Assembly (NCBI GenBank): GCA_002150815.3
Contig: NDFF03000398.1
Location: 372,001 to 436,000, forward strand
DNA length: 64,000 nucleotides
Source: Grammothele lineata
Taxonomy: Eukaryota > Basidiomycota > Agaricomycetes > Polyporales > Polyporaceae
Direction: 5' to 3'
Positions 1-11,087 of this stretch are shown in pieces; the first letter of the stretch is position 1, and each line of letters begins with the position of its first letter. The translations under genes were made by a program, and so were the position numbers. The notes below the pieces were generated by a model, which did not search any database, was not told the origin of the DNA, and was given only the letters and a program-made list of their open reading frames with translations.

Positions 1-1363
1 AGCCGCGGATGAAAAGGGGAGGGTTGTGCACAGGATACTCATTTGCTGAAGTACGACAAGGCGGCATACGTGAGGAGGCACGCATCGAGCTTGAAGAGAA
101 ACCGCCTCTCTTCCTCCGGCTTGTCCCAAGTATCCCTGCGCTTTCCATGAAGGAAGCAGATAACGCGTTACCAGGTAGCAGAACTTACCACAGATAGCTC
201 TTCCATGAACGCGGCGCCTCAACAGACGAGCTTCGGGACTTGCTGAGGGCGGTCATGGCGGAGAGAACGAAGGCGGCGCGTAGGAGGGACGCAGGAGGAT
301 ACGGAAGTCTCAAAGACGGTCTAAGTATCGCGAAGAGAAGAACCCTAGCGTTGTCGCCATTCAATCCGGCCAAGGCGACGGAGCGGCCCAGGGGCGCGAC
401 GAGCTATCCTGCGCACATGCGCTGTTGGTTATGTCTCCTGCCTCGGCATCCTTGATGCGGAACCTTCCGACTCCAAAGCGCACAAAAGCAGTAGGTCTGA
501 GACGAAGACAACTTAGAGCACGCAAGATGACACCATACCGAAGACGAAGTGCTCACTTTAACTCAATATCTCGAGCTAGTCTATTCAAATTCGAATGGAT
601 TCAGCCTGTCAGGTGGAGAAATCCTTAGTTGAGGGACTCACAGTGTGAGTAATCTCATGTTTTGCTTTTAGAGGAGATGGAAACTGCCAATGGACATGGC
701 AGGTCGGCATTTCTAGTCGCTGCCCGCATTGGCGTCAACGACAAACCTACGAACGTCGTCGTCTCCGCCAATCACGCGGGGTTCTTGGTCCACGTGGGAT
801 AGACGCCCAGCCTATGTTGAAGCGCGAAGTCAACAACTCTTCTCGTCCTGACCGTGAACGCCGCGGCCCTGTGACCTCCTCATCCTCCAACATGTTCGCG
901 CAATCCACTGGAGCTCTTGCAAAAGAGGTTATCTTTCTTATCAACAGCACAGCTGCGCACATAGGCGGCCCGGCCTCACTCTGAGTCAGTCGAAAACTTG
1001 GCCCCCATCTCCCCGGGGCCCGCGGTATGTTGCTCTGAAGCTCGGCGAAGGAGATTATCCTGTGTCCTAACAGATCAATCACGAAATTCAAACATAGCGT
1101 GCGGCAAGAATGAGCTTAAGTCGCGTGCAAAGTCCAGTCACGCGCCTCCTCCGTGCCTTCTCCGACACCGCGTTCGCAATGAACCCTGTTGATGAGGTGA
1201 CGTTTTCCCACTCTGGCGTGCGAGCATATCCTCAGTAAGCTGACTTCGGCACCTTCGCGGTAGGTCCCTGTTCTGCTCAAAAGACGTCCTCAAAGCGATC
1301 ACATTCTGCATTGCGATATCGCAGCCCACCTCCTCATCCTCCTTTGACGTCGCTTCTCTAGCC
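1..1363. other. No recognisable gene (left edge)
   Basis: I could not support a gene here. Short open frames exist on both strands, but none has a recognisable domain or a convincing exon chain. The last 100-200 bases before 1364 are presumably the promoter and 5' UTR of the 2OG oxygenase. A gene ending just left of the window cannot be excluded. Confidence 0.4.
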
Positions 1364-3018
1364 ATGCCAGTCCCCGTTCCAGAGCTCGGTTCCTTCAACT
1401 ACGTCCAGGAGACGAAGGTACGTTCTCAATAGACGCTAGCTGCGCGCTCCGCACGGTTCGCGCAGTGGCCTGTCATCCCGACCTTGGCTGATCGACGATC
1501 GCGATCCATTCGTCTTCTAGGAGAACCTCGACTGGGCGCCTCTGCTCACTCTTGACTTCAGCCTCCTCGCGACGCCCGAGGGCAAGAAGGAGCTCGCGCA
1601 GACGCTCATCAAGGCCGTCCGCGAGGATGGGTTCTTCTACGTGAAGAACTTCAACATCAGCCAGGAGCGCGTCAACCGCCAGTTCTCGCTCGGGAAGCAG
1701 TTCTACGACCTTCCGCTCGAGGAGAAGCTCAAGTACGTCCCTACCAACCTCGGTGAGTCCTGAGCGCTCTTGTTCTGGTGCTGTTTGCAGAGGGGCGACT
1801 GACTTGGGGTTACTAGACGAGGGAGGCTTCAACGGGTATGTCCCTGCTGGTCGTCGCATCCTGGACCCTGCGTCTGGTATCCGGGACCGCACCGAGATCT
1901 ACAACATTCCCAGTAAGCTTCGCTGCTTCATTCAGTTACTGTCACATTTCCTCATGTATACTCCTGTACAGAGTTCGACGGCTTCTTCACCCACAACCAC
2001 CCCGCTGTCGTACAGGACCGTCTTGGTGAGATCGAGGAATTTGCCAAGGCGCGTACATTCTTTCCTTTTCAACGATGTGCGCTGACGGCGGTGGCTGCTA
2101 CAGTCCCTTCACTCTGAGGTTCTCGACCCTCTCCACGTTCTCCTCGCCCTTGCCCTCGAGCTTCCCGAGGACTACTTCCTCAAGATCCACGACTACTCCC
2201 GCAAGAGCGAGGTCCGTTCTCTTCCCTCCGTCTCTTCTCTTCTTCCCTCCTAATAACACGCCATCTCGTAGGACCACTTCCGGTACATGAAGTACACCAA
2301 GTATACACCCGAGGAGAACGCCAAGCTCGGCGGCCTCTGGGGCCAGGGCCACACCGACCTCGGCTCCTGGACGCTCCTCTTCCGCCAGCCCGTCGCCGCG
2401 CTCCAGATCCGGAACCACCAGACGGGCGAGTGGAAGTGGGTCAAGCCCCAGGACGGGACGCTCACCGTGAACGCGTGCGACGCGCTCTCGTTCCTCACTG
2501 GGGGTTACGTCAAGAGCACTGTGCACCGGTACGTCGTTTGTGCGCTTGGGCGTTTGATTCAGAGGTAGCTGATAGAGCGCTCGTGATTTAGTGTCGCGAC
2601 GCCGCCGCAGGACCAGCAGCACGTCGACCGGCTCGGGATCCTCTACTTCTCCCGGTACGGATCAACGGACTACTGTGTCCATCCACGTCATCATCGCTGA
2701 CCCCTCCTTCCCTTCCCCACATGCAGCCCTAACAACGACGTCAAGCTCGAGACCGTCAAGGGCTCGCCCGTGCTCGAGCGCGCGGGCTTCACGCAGAACG
2801 ACTTCGAGCGGTCTGGGAACCCCGTCCCCACCATGGAGGGTGCGTCTCCGTCCCTTTCTTCTTTGCTAGAAAAGCAAAACGCTGACTTTGTTCTATCTCG
2901 CGCAGAGTGGACCTTCGCCAAGCAGAAGTGGCAGCGCACGAAGAACAAGGTCCGCGGGGACGCCAAGTTCGAGACGGCCCAGATCCTGCCTGGGTGGCAG
3001 GAGAAGGTGTACGCGTGA
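1364..3018 (+). CDS. 2-oxoglutarate/Fe(II)-dependent dioxygenase (isopenicillin N synthase-like)
   Basis: Cytosolic non-heme iron oxygenase of the DIOX_N plus 2OG-FeII_Oxy type. About seven exons; exon 1 is 1364-1417 (MPVPVPELGSFNYVQETK) and exon 2 starts at 1521. The N-terminal part has the family pattern 'REDGFFYVKNF'. The jelly-roll core is in the exon near 2275-2530: GHTDLGS supplies the HxD iron ligands and 'KSTVHR' the distal His, followed by a 'RLGILYFSRP' strand. The C-terminus (TFAKQKWQRTKNKVR...) is a helical tail seen in fungal members. The family oxidises diverse small molecules using 2OG, O2 and ascorbate; the substrate cannot be read from the sequence. The gene stands alone, with no biosynthetic neighbours. 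The start is the first ATG in frame with the DIOX_N region. Confident of the family, not of the substrate. Confidence 0.88.
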
Positions 3019-5510
3019 GCGAGCGTCTCGTGTTTCTTGGGCGGGGCGGGTTTCCCTGGAAGGAAATTGGTATGATGTACGAGTACACGGTATTCGGGAA
3101 GAATGAAAAAGAAGCGTGTATGTCATGGCATGGTTGTTCTGGGTGCGGATGCGAGCGAGGATGGTGTTGTCTTGCGTGAACGAACCTGGAAAGCAGGTCA
3201 TATTGCGGTCTTCTACTTGTGGTTATGGCGCCAAAGATTAGAGTATAGAACGTTGATGATAGCGCCTTTCTGTTTAGACGGCGACTTGAAGACCAGAGTA
3301 GCTCAAGGATTCAGTCTGGTGACGCGCCTTCCGAATATTAGGCGTGGTCGGGAAGGAAGGGAAGTTTTGTCGAAGGAATTCTCTTATACTCCGTCAATAC
3401 GCGTATAAAAGACCCTTGCGATATACACTCACACCGCTGCCATGTGCATATGGGCCGCCGGCGTTCCGAGTCTTCACAATATTACGACAACGCGGAGAAC
3501 GTCGTAGAAAAATGTGCCTAGTCAGGAAACCTCAATGCGTGAGTCTGAGTCAGACCTTCTTTCCCCGTGTTATTTGGGTTCCAGGTCTGATCTGCCGTTA
3601 GTATATTGGTAGCGCAGTCCTGACAAATGCAAACACGGCATGGGAATCAACGGAACTCTGTATTGAGCGGCACCGCCTGCGCCTTTCACATTCTACTAAA
3701 GTTCTCTTTAGAAAATCAAAGTTTTATATATATTTGCCACCGGACATGAGTTGCATTGGTAGAGTTCGAACTTACCTCATCCTTGTGCCTCGAGGACGTT
3801 TTCCGAGCGGTTCGGAGGAGTAGAAATGACGATGGAGACTGCACATGTTACGCTCTTATGATTCACTGAGCTCCTAGTCTGACAACCGGTACGCCTACTA
3901 CGTCAGAGACTGCAGGGTCCGCGTCAGTTCTGGTATCGCGTCGACCACAAAAATCCGGGGTTCTGCCAGAGCGCGCCGCCGCTAATCACCCCCGAGATAT
4001 CTTCCAAGTACAGTGCTCGGTTCTCCCGACACGAACACCCTGATGCCCGGCATGAAACGCGCAAGAGTCGGCGGAGAACTTCTGAGAAGCAAGCACAGAT
4101 GAGACTCCAGCGATGTCTTACAAGACGCAGTCAGATGCGGAACACGGCACAACGATTCGAGAAGCGGAGTATCTCTCCTCACGGTGATACCGCCTTCCGC
4201 AGCATCCGAGCAGCGAACCATGTTCCCCAGCCACAGAGGGGGCGGCGGTGAGCCTGGGGTGGCATAACGCGACGCCGCTGTCGCCGGGAAGACATCATGG
4301 AAGATCCTGACATCGCCTACGGGTGGCACAACACGCCTCGTTGCGGGCCCGCACATCATCATCAAGCATTGCAGAAGCGCGTCGCGCCAGCTGGCAGCCC
4401 CTAGGGGCAGGCCTACCTGTCGGGTGGCACCTTTATGATGATGGACGTGGGCGACGCGGCCCCGGGCTGCTGATTCAGAACAGAGCGGGTTTGGAAAGAC
4501 CATCGTGCTTCGCGAGCCGGTGAGTAGGTGGCACTGCCGCCATCAGCGTCCACAGTTCCCTGAGCCGATCGCGACGCGGCGGAGGGGCTGATGGGCCTGT
4601 CGGCGCACGCGGCTGCAGTCTTGTTTGCTCAGACCGCTTGGAGTTCGGTCTTCTAGGCGTGGGGCTCTGCGCGCGTGGAATCGCACGCGCGCGGAAGAAC
4701 CTGTCGCGGCTTGCCTCGTTCCTTGCCCTGGACACTTATGGGTTCTTGCATATTCTTGCGGGTTCTTTCCTGGCTTGGTAGGTGTCCTCGGGCACCGTCG
4801 GAGACGCCGCGCGACGCTCCGGCTAAGACTTGGAAGGAGTCTAGATCGCTCGACCAATTTAGGGCGGCCACGCACCAAACTCTGCTGCCGTGAGGCGATG
4901 GGAGCATCCTTCTCCGAGGAAGAAGGAAGGCCGTTGGTGGAGAGGAGGCACTGTCGGGACACTGATGAGGAGATGGCACGCGATCCCCCTGTGCGCCACG
5001 TCGAAGATGGCGCGCGGAGGAAGGACGGAGAGAGTGTATTCCAAAGTCCGTGCCGACGGTCGAGGGTAGGGTGGGAACGCGCGTCCTGAGAGAGTTAATT
5101 TACAAGCGGAAAGGCAGGGCGCGTCGACGTCGGACGCGCGTTCTGGAAGGCGGCGGGTTGCCAACGCGCGCGCGAGACAAAAACGTAGGCGGCTCAAGGC
5201 GGCTCGGCTTTTGTTAACGGGGATGAGGACGAGAAGGTAGCCCGCGCGGGCTTTTGTGAGCGAGGGGCGTGGTGGTTCTCGAAGGACGAAGGAGACAATA
5301 GACCCGCGGCGCACGACGGCGCGAGGCCCGACGCGTGAGGAACGCGTGAGTATCGCAGACAAAAGGACAAGCTCCCAATCGGGGAGCGCCCGTTCGGATA
5401 AGGCAGGGCCAGCCACGCTGCATCACAATTGCACACAAGCGCCTGCCGCGACTTTGCTCAGATCCTCCAAGATCTCGTTCAGACGCGCGCAGACAGCCAT
5501 GGCCTCCATC
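3019..5510. other. Intergenic, no supported gene
   Basis: About 2.5 kb. Overlapping open frames at 3982-4503 (-), 4543-4962 (-) and 4859-5416 (-) occur in GC-rich DNA and show no domain, no splice-linked continuation and no repeat structure. The 5' part holds the 3' UTR of the oxygenase. The last few hundred bases (CpG-rich, ending at a TATA box) look like the promoter of the MYND gene. Confidence 0.5.
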
Positions 5511-5518
5511 CCTCCTCG

Positions 5519-5526
5519 TATAAAAC
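5519..5526 (+). promoter_or_regulatory. TATA box of the MYND-finger gene
   Basis: TATAAAAC lies about 100 bp upstream of the ATG at 5620, in an otherwise GC-rich promoter. This is a normal TATA-to-ATG distance for a fungal gene with a short 5' UTR. Confidence 0.55.
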
Positions 5527-5619
5527 AGGGGCCCCGTGCAGGGGCCGAGTCACCAGCACCCGTTGCAGCAGCTCTCTTCTGCCACCTCGCATCATCCAGA
5601 TCCGCCCAGTCCTGCCGAG

Positions 5620-6605
5620 ATGGCCGCCGTCTACACCCAGCCCGCCGCCGCCAACTACTTCACTACGCCTGTACACCAGGCCCCCAAGCAACGCGGGTAC
5701 CGCGTATGCGACCAGTGCGGCGCAGTAGAGCAGCCGCACATCGCACGCTTTAGACTTTGCGGTGGCTGCGTAAGTCCCCGTCGGCCCTACATTCTCCTAC
5801 CGCGTCTCACCTGCATTCCTCATGCGCCACAGATGACTACCCAGTACTGTGTGAGTCCTCTTCTCCATTTCGTTCACTGCGTCGTCTGAATTTTCGCGTC
5901 ATCAGTCCACCAACTGCCAGAAGTCGCACTGGCCATCACATAAGGCGATCTGCCAACACACCGCGTCTCAGATCACGTCCGCGAAGCAGCCCGGTCCCGG
6001 CATGTACGACGAGGGTCTCGTCAAGGGCCTCCGCAAATTCGTCTCCGCACACGCGACCCTCCTCGGCTGGGCGGGCTTCCAAGCTCTCCAGCTGAAGCGC
6101 ATGCCCTCCAACATCCGCCAAAACGCCCTCCTCGTCGAGCTCTCCTACCGCCCGTCCTCGCCCGACCCACTCAGGAGGTGCGTAAATCCTCTCTAGCGCC
6201 GCCCTCCCCTACATGGCCCTGACGTCATCGCACGTGCAGATTCACGGTCAAGGCGACGCACATCGTCCCGCGCTCCTACGTGACGGACAACGACCCGCTC
6301 GTCGGCGAGGACATTCTCCGCCGCGAGGACCGCTGCCGCAAGGCCGGCGGTATCGGCTGCGCCGTCGTGCTCGTCAAGTGCGGCGACATCAGCCAGGTCA
6401 TGCCCGTCGAGGTCGACTCGCCCGGTCGCATCACCTGGGACGCGCGCGATGACTGGCACGACGTCCTCCGCCACTTCACCGATGAGGGCCGCACGGACTT
6501 CAAGCCGATATCGACTACTTCTCGGGGGTGAGTCTCTTCTCTACACCGGTGCAGGCGTGCAGTTGCTGACGAAAGCATGGGCTTTCTAGGATCATCTACG
6601 GATAA
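5620..6605 (+). CDS. MYND-type zinc-finger protein
   Basis: Five exons. Exon 1 (5620-5769) carries the first half of the finger: CDQC about residue 30, then a Cys pair 'LCGGC'. A tiny exon 2 (5833-5850, MTTQYC) and exon 3 (from 5907, STNCQKSHWPSHKAIC) complete the C-x2-C / C-x2-C / YC-x3-C / H-x3-C MYND pattern. The rest (about 200 residues) is a fungal C-terminal domain of unknown function, 'LLGWAGFQALQLKRMPSNIR' then 'FTVKATHIVPRSY'. The last exon codes only for the final few residues (IIYG) and the stop at 6603-6605. MYND fingers bind Pro-rich peptides, so a protein-interaction role in regulation is inferred; no catalytic SET domain is present. The promoter has a TATA box. Confidence 0.85.
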
Positions 6606-7375
6606 GCGGTCCGCGCATCCGCTCTCCCTTCTCCGACGTCGATCGTCTTCCTCCCCAGTCGCGCCCACCGCACTGCGTGCCCACGTGGCGCCTCTTCGTG
6701 TCCTTCCAGACTCCTTTCCCTCTGCTCTCTGCCCCTTCGCTGTCCCCCCTGCTTTCGCGCGCCGTTTTCCCTCTCCCTGGTCTGTTCGTTCGCCCCTTTC
6801 CCCGCGCTGTCTATAGTCCGTTCTTCGTTCCCGCGACGCCACACCCCCTCCCCTCTTCGACCTCCGCTCACTCTTGCACGCATGCCCTAAGTTATACCCT
6901 CACTGCATCCGTTCGCGCCCTGTACTACTACTATTGTACGCTGATACAAGACTCCTGCATGACTTGACGTGTACTCTCGCTCTGGAAATCTAATGATCTC
7001 TCTTGGATAATCCAAATCTCTTTGGCGGCCTCGCGGGTAGCAGAACAACGTTCAAGACTTAAGTATCGACCGTCTCGCTTAGACTAGCTATGCGGTTGCG
7101 TAAGCGCCTATACATCGAAGACAACGCCAGCTTGAAGAAAACTGAAGGAAAAGCAGTATACGTCAGTGTATATATTACCAAACCATCTACACCCATTGAT
7201 AATCGACCGAGTACTAATAACGTATTATGGAGCAAGGAATTATAGAGCAAGAATCTAAGCCATAGCCTGAGCACCCATCTGCCACCAGGCTCAAATATTA
7301 GCAACCACATCCCTCACATTACCCAGATCCTATAAACCCAAGACAATATTGAGAGCAGTAGACGCCACCGCTGTT
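6606..7375. other. Intergenic between convergent genes
   Basis: Holds the 3' UTRs of the MYND gene (+) and the PEBP gene (-). The first 300 bases are pyrimidine-rich on the + strand. The centre (7060-7330) is more AT-rich. No gene, repeat or RNA was recognised. Confidence 0.5.
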
Positions 7376-8188
7376 TCATGCGGAGTTGGCGGCGAAGAAG
7401 AAGTTGCCCGCGACGGCCTGGCCGAGCCCCGTCTCCCGCACGAAGTTCGAGAGGTTGAAGCGCGTCGGGTCCGAGAGGTTCCCGATGAACTTGGGCGCGA
7501 CCTTGGAGAAGTTCGGGGGGCGGACGAACAGGAAGGACGGGTACCTGCCGTCGGGCACGTTAGCCTCGCGTCGAATTCCGCTAGTCAACATCCGACTAGT
7601 GCTAGTGACTCACCGGTGAGCGGGCCCTGGGGTCGGGTCGGGCGCGACGTAGTCCGCCAGGGCGTGCGTGGAGTTGAAGAGCGGCGCGCCGCGGGAGATG
7701 TCCGCGCCGTAGGGGACGTCGACCTCCAGCACGAGGTGGCGGACCTGGGCGAACTCGGGCGGGGAGTCCGGGTCGATCATGACGACCACGAAGCTCTCGC
7801 CGACGAGCTTCCGGTTGCTGGACTTGAGCGCGAAGTGGGGGAGGTTCCCGACCTCTGTTTGAGGGACGTAGTCAGTATTGCGGGCCTCTACTAGGACGGG
7901 AGGGGTTGTGCTCACGGGCAGGTTTCACGTGCTCGCCAGGGGTGATGTCGGTGGTCTGCCTGCCGGCCGTGTAAACGATGTCGAGGAGGCCAGTGGGGTT
8001 GAACGAGGGAAGTACTGAAGCAGACACCAAGCCGGTCAGCAGCAGCCTCTACATGGGTCAGACGATGCTTGAGTCTACTGACCACCGGGGATCAAGCCTG
8101 CCTGCTTGAAGACGTTCGCAACTTGGTCAGGAGTCAAGGCGAACGCAAGAGGAGCGGCGAGAGCGGCGAGTAGGAGCTGGAAGCGCAT
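7376..8188 (-). CDS. Secreted PEBP-family protein (phosphatidylethanolamine-binding / TFS1-like)
   Basis: Four exons on the minus strand. It begins with a clear signal peptide (MRFQLLLAALAAPLAFA, cleavage after AFA), so the product is probably secreted. The body follows the PEBP fold: 'LPSFNPTGLLDIVYT', then the ligand-pocket signature 'VVVMIDPDSPPEFAQVRHLVLEVD' region (DPDxP motif, with the usual H-x-L strand), 'DYVAPDPTPGPA', and 'RYPSFLFVRPPNF', the strand that in yeast TFS1 carries HRYVFL. Introns interrupt after IPG, after EHVKPA and after PGPAH. The last segment is 'FNLSNFVRETGLGQAVAGNFFFAANSA'. Family members bind anionic phospholipids or inhibit proteases and kinases; the secreted fungal members have no settled role. 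A TATA-like box lies about 100 bp upstream. The next gene on the other side is convergent. Confidence 0.87.
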
Positions 8189-8287
8189 GGTAGAGACTGG
8201 TAGACAGCGAAAGAAAGCGATGAGAGTGAAGATGCGAAGGTGTGAAGGAGAGTGCGGATGAAGGTCTGCAGTCCGTCTCAGTGAGGC

Positions 8288-8294
8288 TATTTAT
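8288..8294 (-). promoter_or_regulatory. TATA-like box of the PEBP gene
   Basis: Read on the minus strand this is ATAAATA, about 100 bp upstream of the ATG at 8188. Confidence 0.45.
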
Positions 8295-8299
8295 CCGGA

Positions 8300-11087
8300 A
8301 CATGCAAAGCCCGAATTTAGAAGGATATACCAAGCTCTTACGGCGAAGCGCAGTAGCTACCAACTCTCGCAGCGTCATGCAGCCTCGGGCGGTGACTGTG
8401 GCCACGCCACTGTAGTGGTGGCGAAGAAACGTCCTCTGAGCAGCTCGAAAACGGGTTGCAGTCCACCGCATCTGAGAGCCAAGGTGCGCCCAGAGCGGCG
8501 CCCATAGTACGTTTAGCTTTGACAGTTTTCCCCCTGTACACATGTTTGGGTGTGGACAAGCACTGGCAGCCACTGCGAGCCATTGGTACCTCGTACCGTC
8601 GCTATCCTAGGAAATGTATCAACGCCAGCAGGGAGACCGGAACGGCACTCTGGCAGAGGTACTCACATGTGAAAGCGTTTACACTCATATTCCGATCAAC
8701 ACAGAGTGAGTCGGAGACTTCGAGTCCACGACGACTCTAGCATCAGATGGCATCTAGCACAGCAAGTACTAGGAACAAACCAATGCGTTGAACGGGCGTT
8801 CAACATATGAAAGCGCTGCTCCATAATTGAACTGGCTATTCATCGCTGTTCTGAATATCCAAAAATACAGTCTGTGAACGTGGAACTACCACACTCTGAG
8901 AGAGCTGCATTAGTTCAGACGGGGCGGCGTTGACCGGGTCCTGTAGCGTGAGAGGGGCACGTATATCCTGCATCTGGCTGATGTAACCACATACATAGCC
9001 TTACTAGTTGTACACCTCACTACCATGTGCGTAGCATACCAAGCCAATGCCACGTACAGGCGGATGCGACTCATGTAGCCGTTTGAAGGACGTCGATGGA
9101 AACAGGTATAGTGACCGAGTGAGGCACAAGCGCCTGGAACTCCGAACCTCAACAAATTTTCAATCTCCGCTCGGCTCCGAAGGCAGTGAGATGTGCGAGA
9201 GCGTCTCGCGCTGTTTCAAACACCTTCATCGTTGACTTACCAACGTGGACCCCATCTTCAAATTGTTACGGTTTGTGCCACCTTTCATAGATCTCCGTTG
9301 ATTATTATGCTCTTCTCTAAACGGAACCCAGAGGGTCAAGCTCCAACGTCAACGTTCCTTCGCCGAGTTTGTCCTGAGTGTCCACCGTAATCAACCTTTG
9401 GCGAGCGCGACTTGTCGCAATGTTTCAAGTAGTACGTGGCACAGGGCAAAGGCCTGATACACGCGTATTGGAACCGTCGTCAATGATATGATATGTTTTG
9501 CTCGAAGCGCCAAGGCACGCCTCACAAACACACTATTCTGGGACTGTCAGTCTCCCAGTGGCGCTAGCGCTGTCGTTAGGGATGTCGCCCCTAAGTCACT
9601 CTTGCACCGGGCCCCTGTGGAGAAGTCCTAGCGTTTCCTGTCAGGTGCGAATATCACTATTGAAAGACGATGGTGTGATATGTCTGTATGTTGTAAACAT
9701 ACGTCTCCTACATGCTTTATCCTCGTTCGTCCGGACGAGAGGACTACTCCAATGTGCAATTCGTGCCACTGTGCCAGATCCACAGGCACAAGTATGCCCG
9801 CGCTCCAAATCCCAGAAAGAGGCTTGACCGTGCTCTTACTAGCCCGAAACGCGATGCTGACGTTCCGTGGAAGCATCTATCGTGTCTGGCATGCCTATTC
9901 CAATTCTTCACTGCGGCCGAACCTCTTGGCGCGGCATTCGGCGCTCTAGTGCCCGACGGCAGCCAGAGCCTCAGAGGTCCGAGCTCGACTCGGCACCGCA
10001 CGCTTGGACTTCGCGACCTCGAGAAACCGGTGTGGAGACAGCCGTGGGTGAGTAGTAGGGGTCGGTAAAGGAACGACATTACCTATTCCAGGAAGCGAGA
10101 TATGGCGCCGTTGTGTGTGCATGCTATAGTTCAGGATACACACAGGTTCAAGCGATGCATCCGCTCCTGCCGGAGTGCGGCCGGGTGTTAAACATATTCA
10201 TCAGACGGGCCACACTGGGTGCTTATGTGTATTCTCCCACAGGTTGCGTTGTGGTACTTGTCGGGCCACGATGGACCCACCCGGCGTCCTATAGGAGTAC
10301 AAGCATACGAGAAGCCTTGTCCAGATGAAACGAGCCAACAACGGCGGATAGAGGTGAACGGAGAGCGTGTACTAGCATCACCACACTAGTTGAATGCCAC
10401 TTTGCGATATGGCGGCGGTCGCCAACTTGCTCGTCGGTCTTGCCGGTTGTGAACCACTGGGGAGGGGAGGACGACAGCGACTATGGATCATAGTCTACAC
10501 AGCAATACGCAGGCGGATCGGTGCCGGTAGTAGACAACCTAGGGACACCAGTAAAACGGAGGAACGACTGCGCCGAGCGCGATGAGTTGCCGAGCGGTGT
10601 GCGCAGGATATTCGGCGATGAGGGAAACACAGCGCCCACTGATGCCTTGTGTGGGAGCGACTATTGAATCGTTGGAAATGTTCGTATAGAACACACGGGG
10701 CCGGACGTGAAAACATGGGCCGCCTCAGCCTTGACCGCCCCGCACGTTTCTCAAAGGAGAGACGGTAGATCTGCTCACACTAGCCTCATGAAGTGAGATC
10801 TAGCTGCGGGCGATGAAACAAGAGGGACGGATGACTTAAGCGACGCCTCTAACAACAGAACCTTCCGCCCCGCTCGAGGTATCAAAGGCCTACTGCGCTG
10901 CCTCACGAGCACGTCAACGTCAACGTTCAACGCATGCGAGGTTGAATCGTGGACCTTTGACTTGGAAGACCCATCAGAGACCGACGCGCATATGTCACCC
11001 TTATTCCATGGAATAGTACATTCAATTGAAGTGAAAGCAACGGGACAAGTACAAAGAATATAGTCACAGTATGTTTGCGCTTGTACT
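8300..11087. other. 2.8-kb gene-poor stretch
   Basis: No open frame longer than about 120 codons, no domain and no splice-linked exon chain on either strand. A short perfect palindrome, TCGTCCGGACGA, sits at 9727-9738. I found no long terminal or inverted repeats by eye. It may contain decayed transposon sequence that a database search would recognise. Confidence 0.4.

Noticed and set aside
3590..3650. A-box-like TTAGTATATTGGTAG after a GGTTCC, possible tRNA
   Set aside because: Box order is wrong and only a 48-nt closing pair (TGCCGT/ACGGCA) can be formed; no cloverleaf.
4859..5416. 185-codon minus-strand frame before the MYND gene
   Set aside because: No domain, overlapping frames on both strands in CpG-rich promoter-like DNA.
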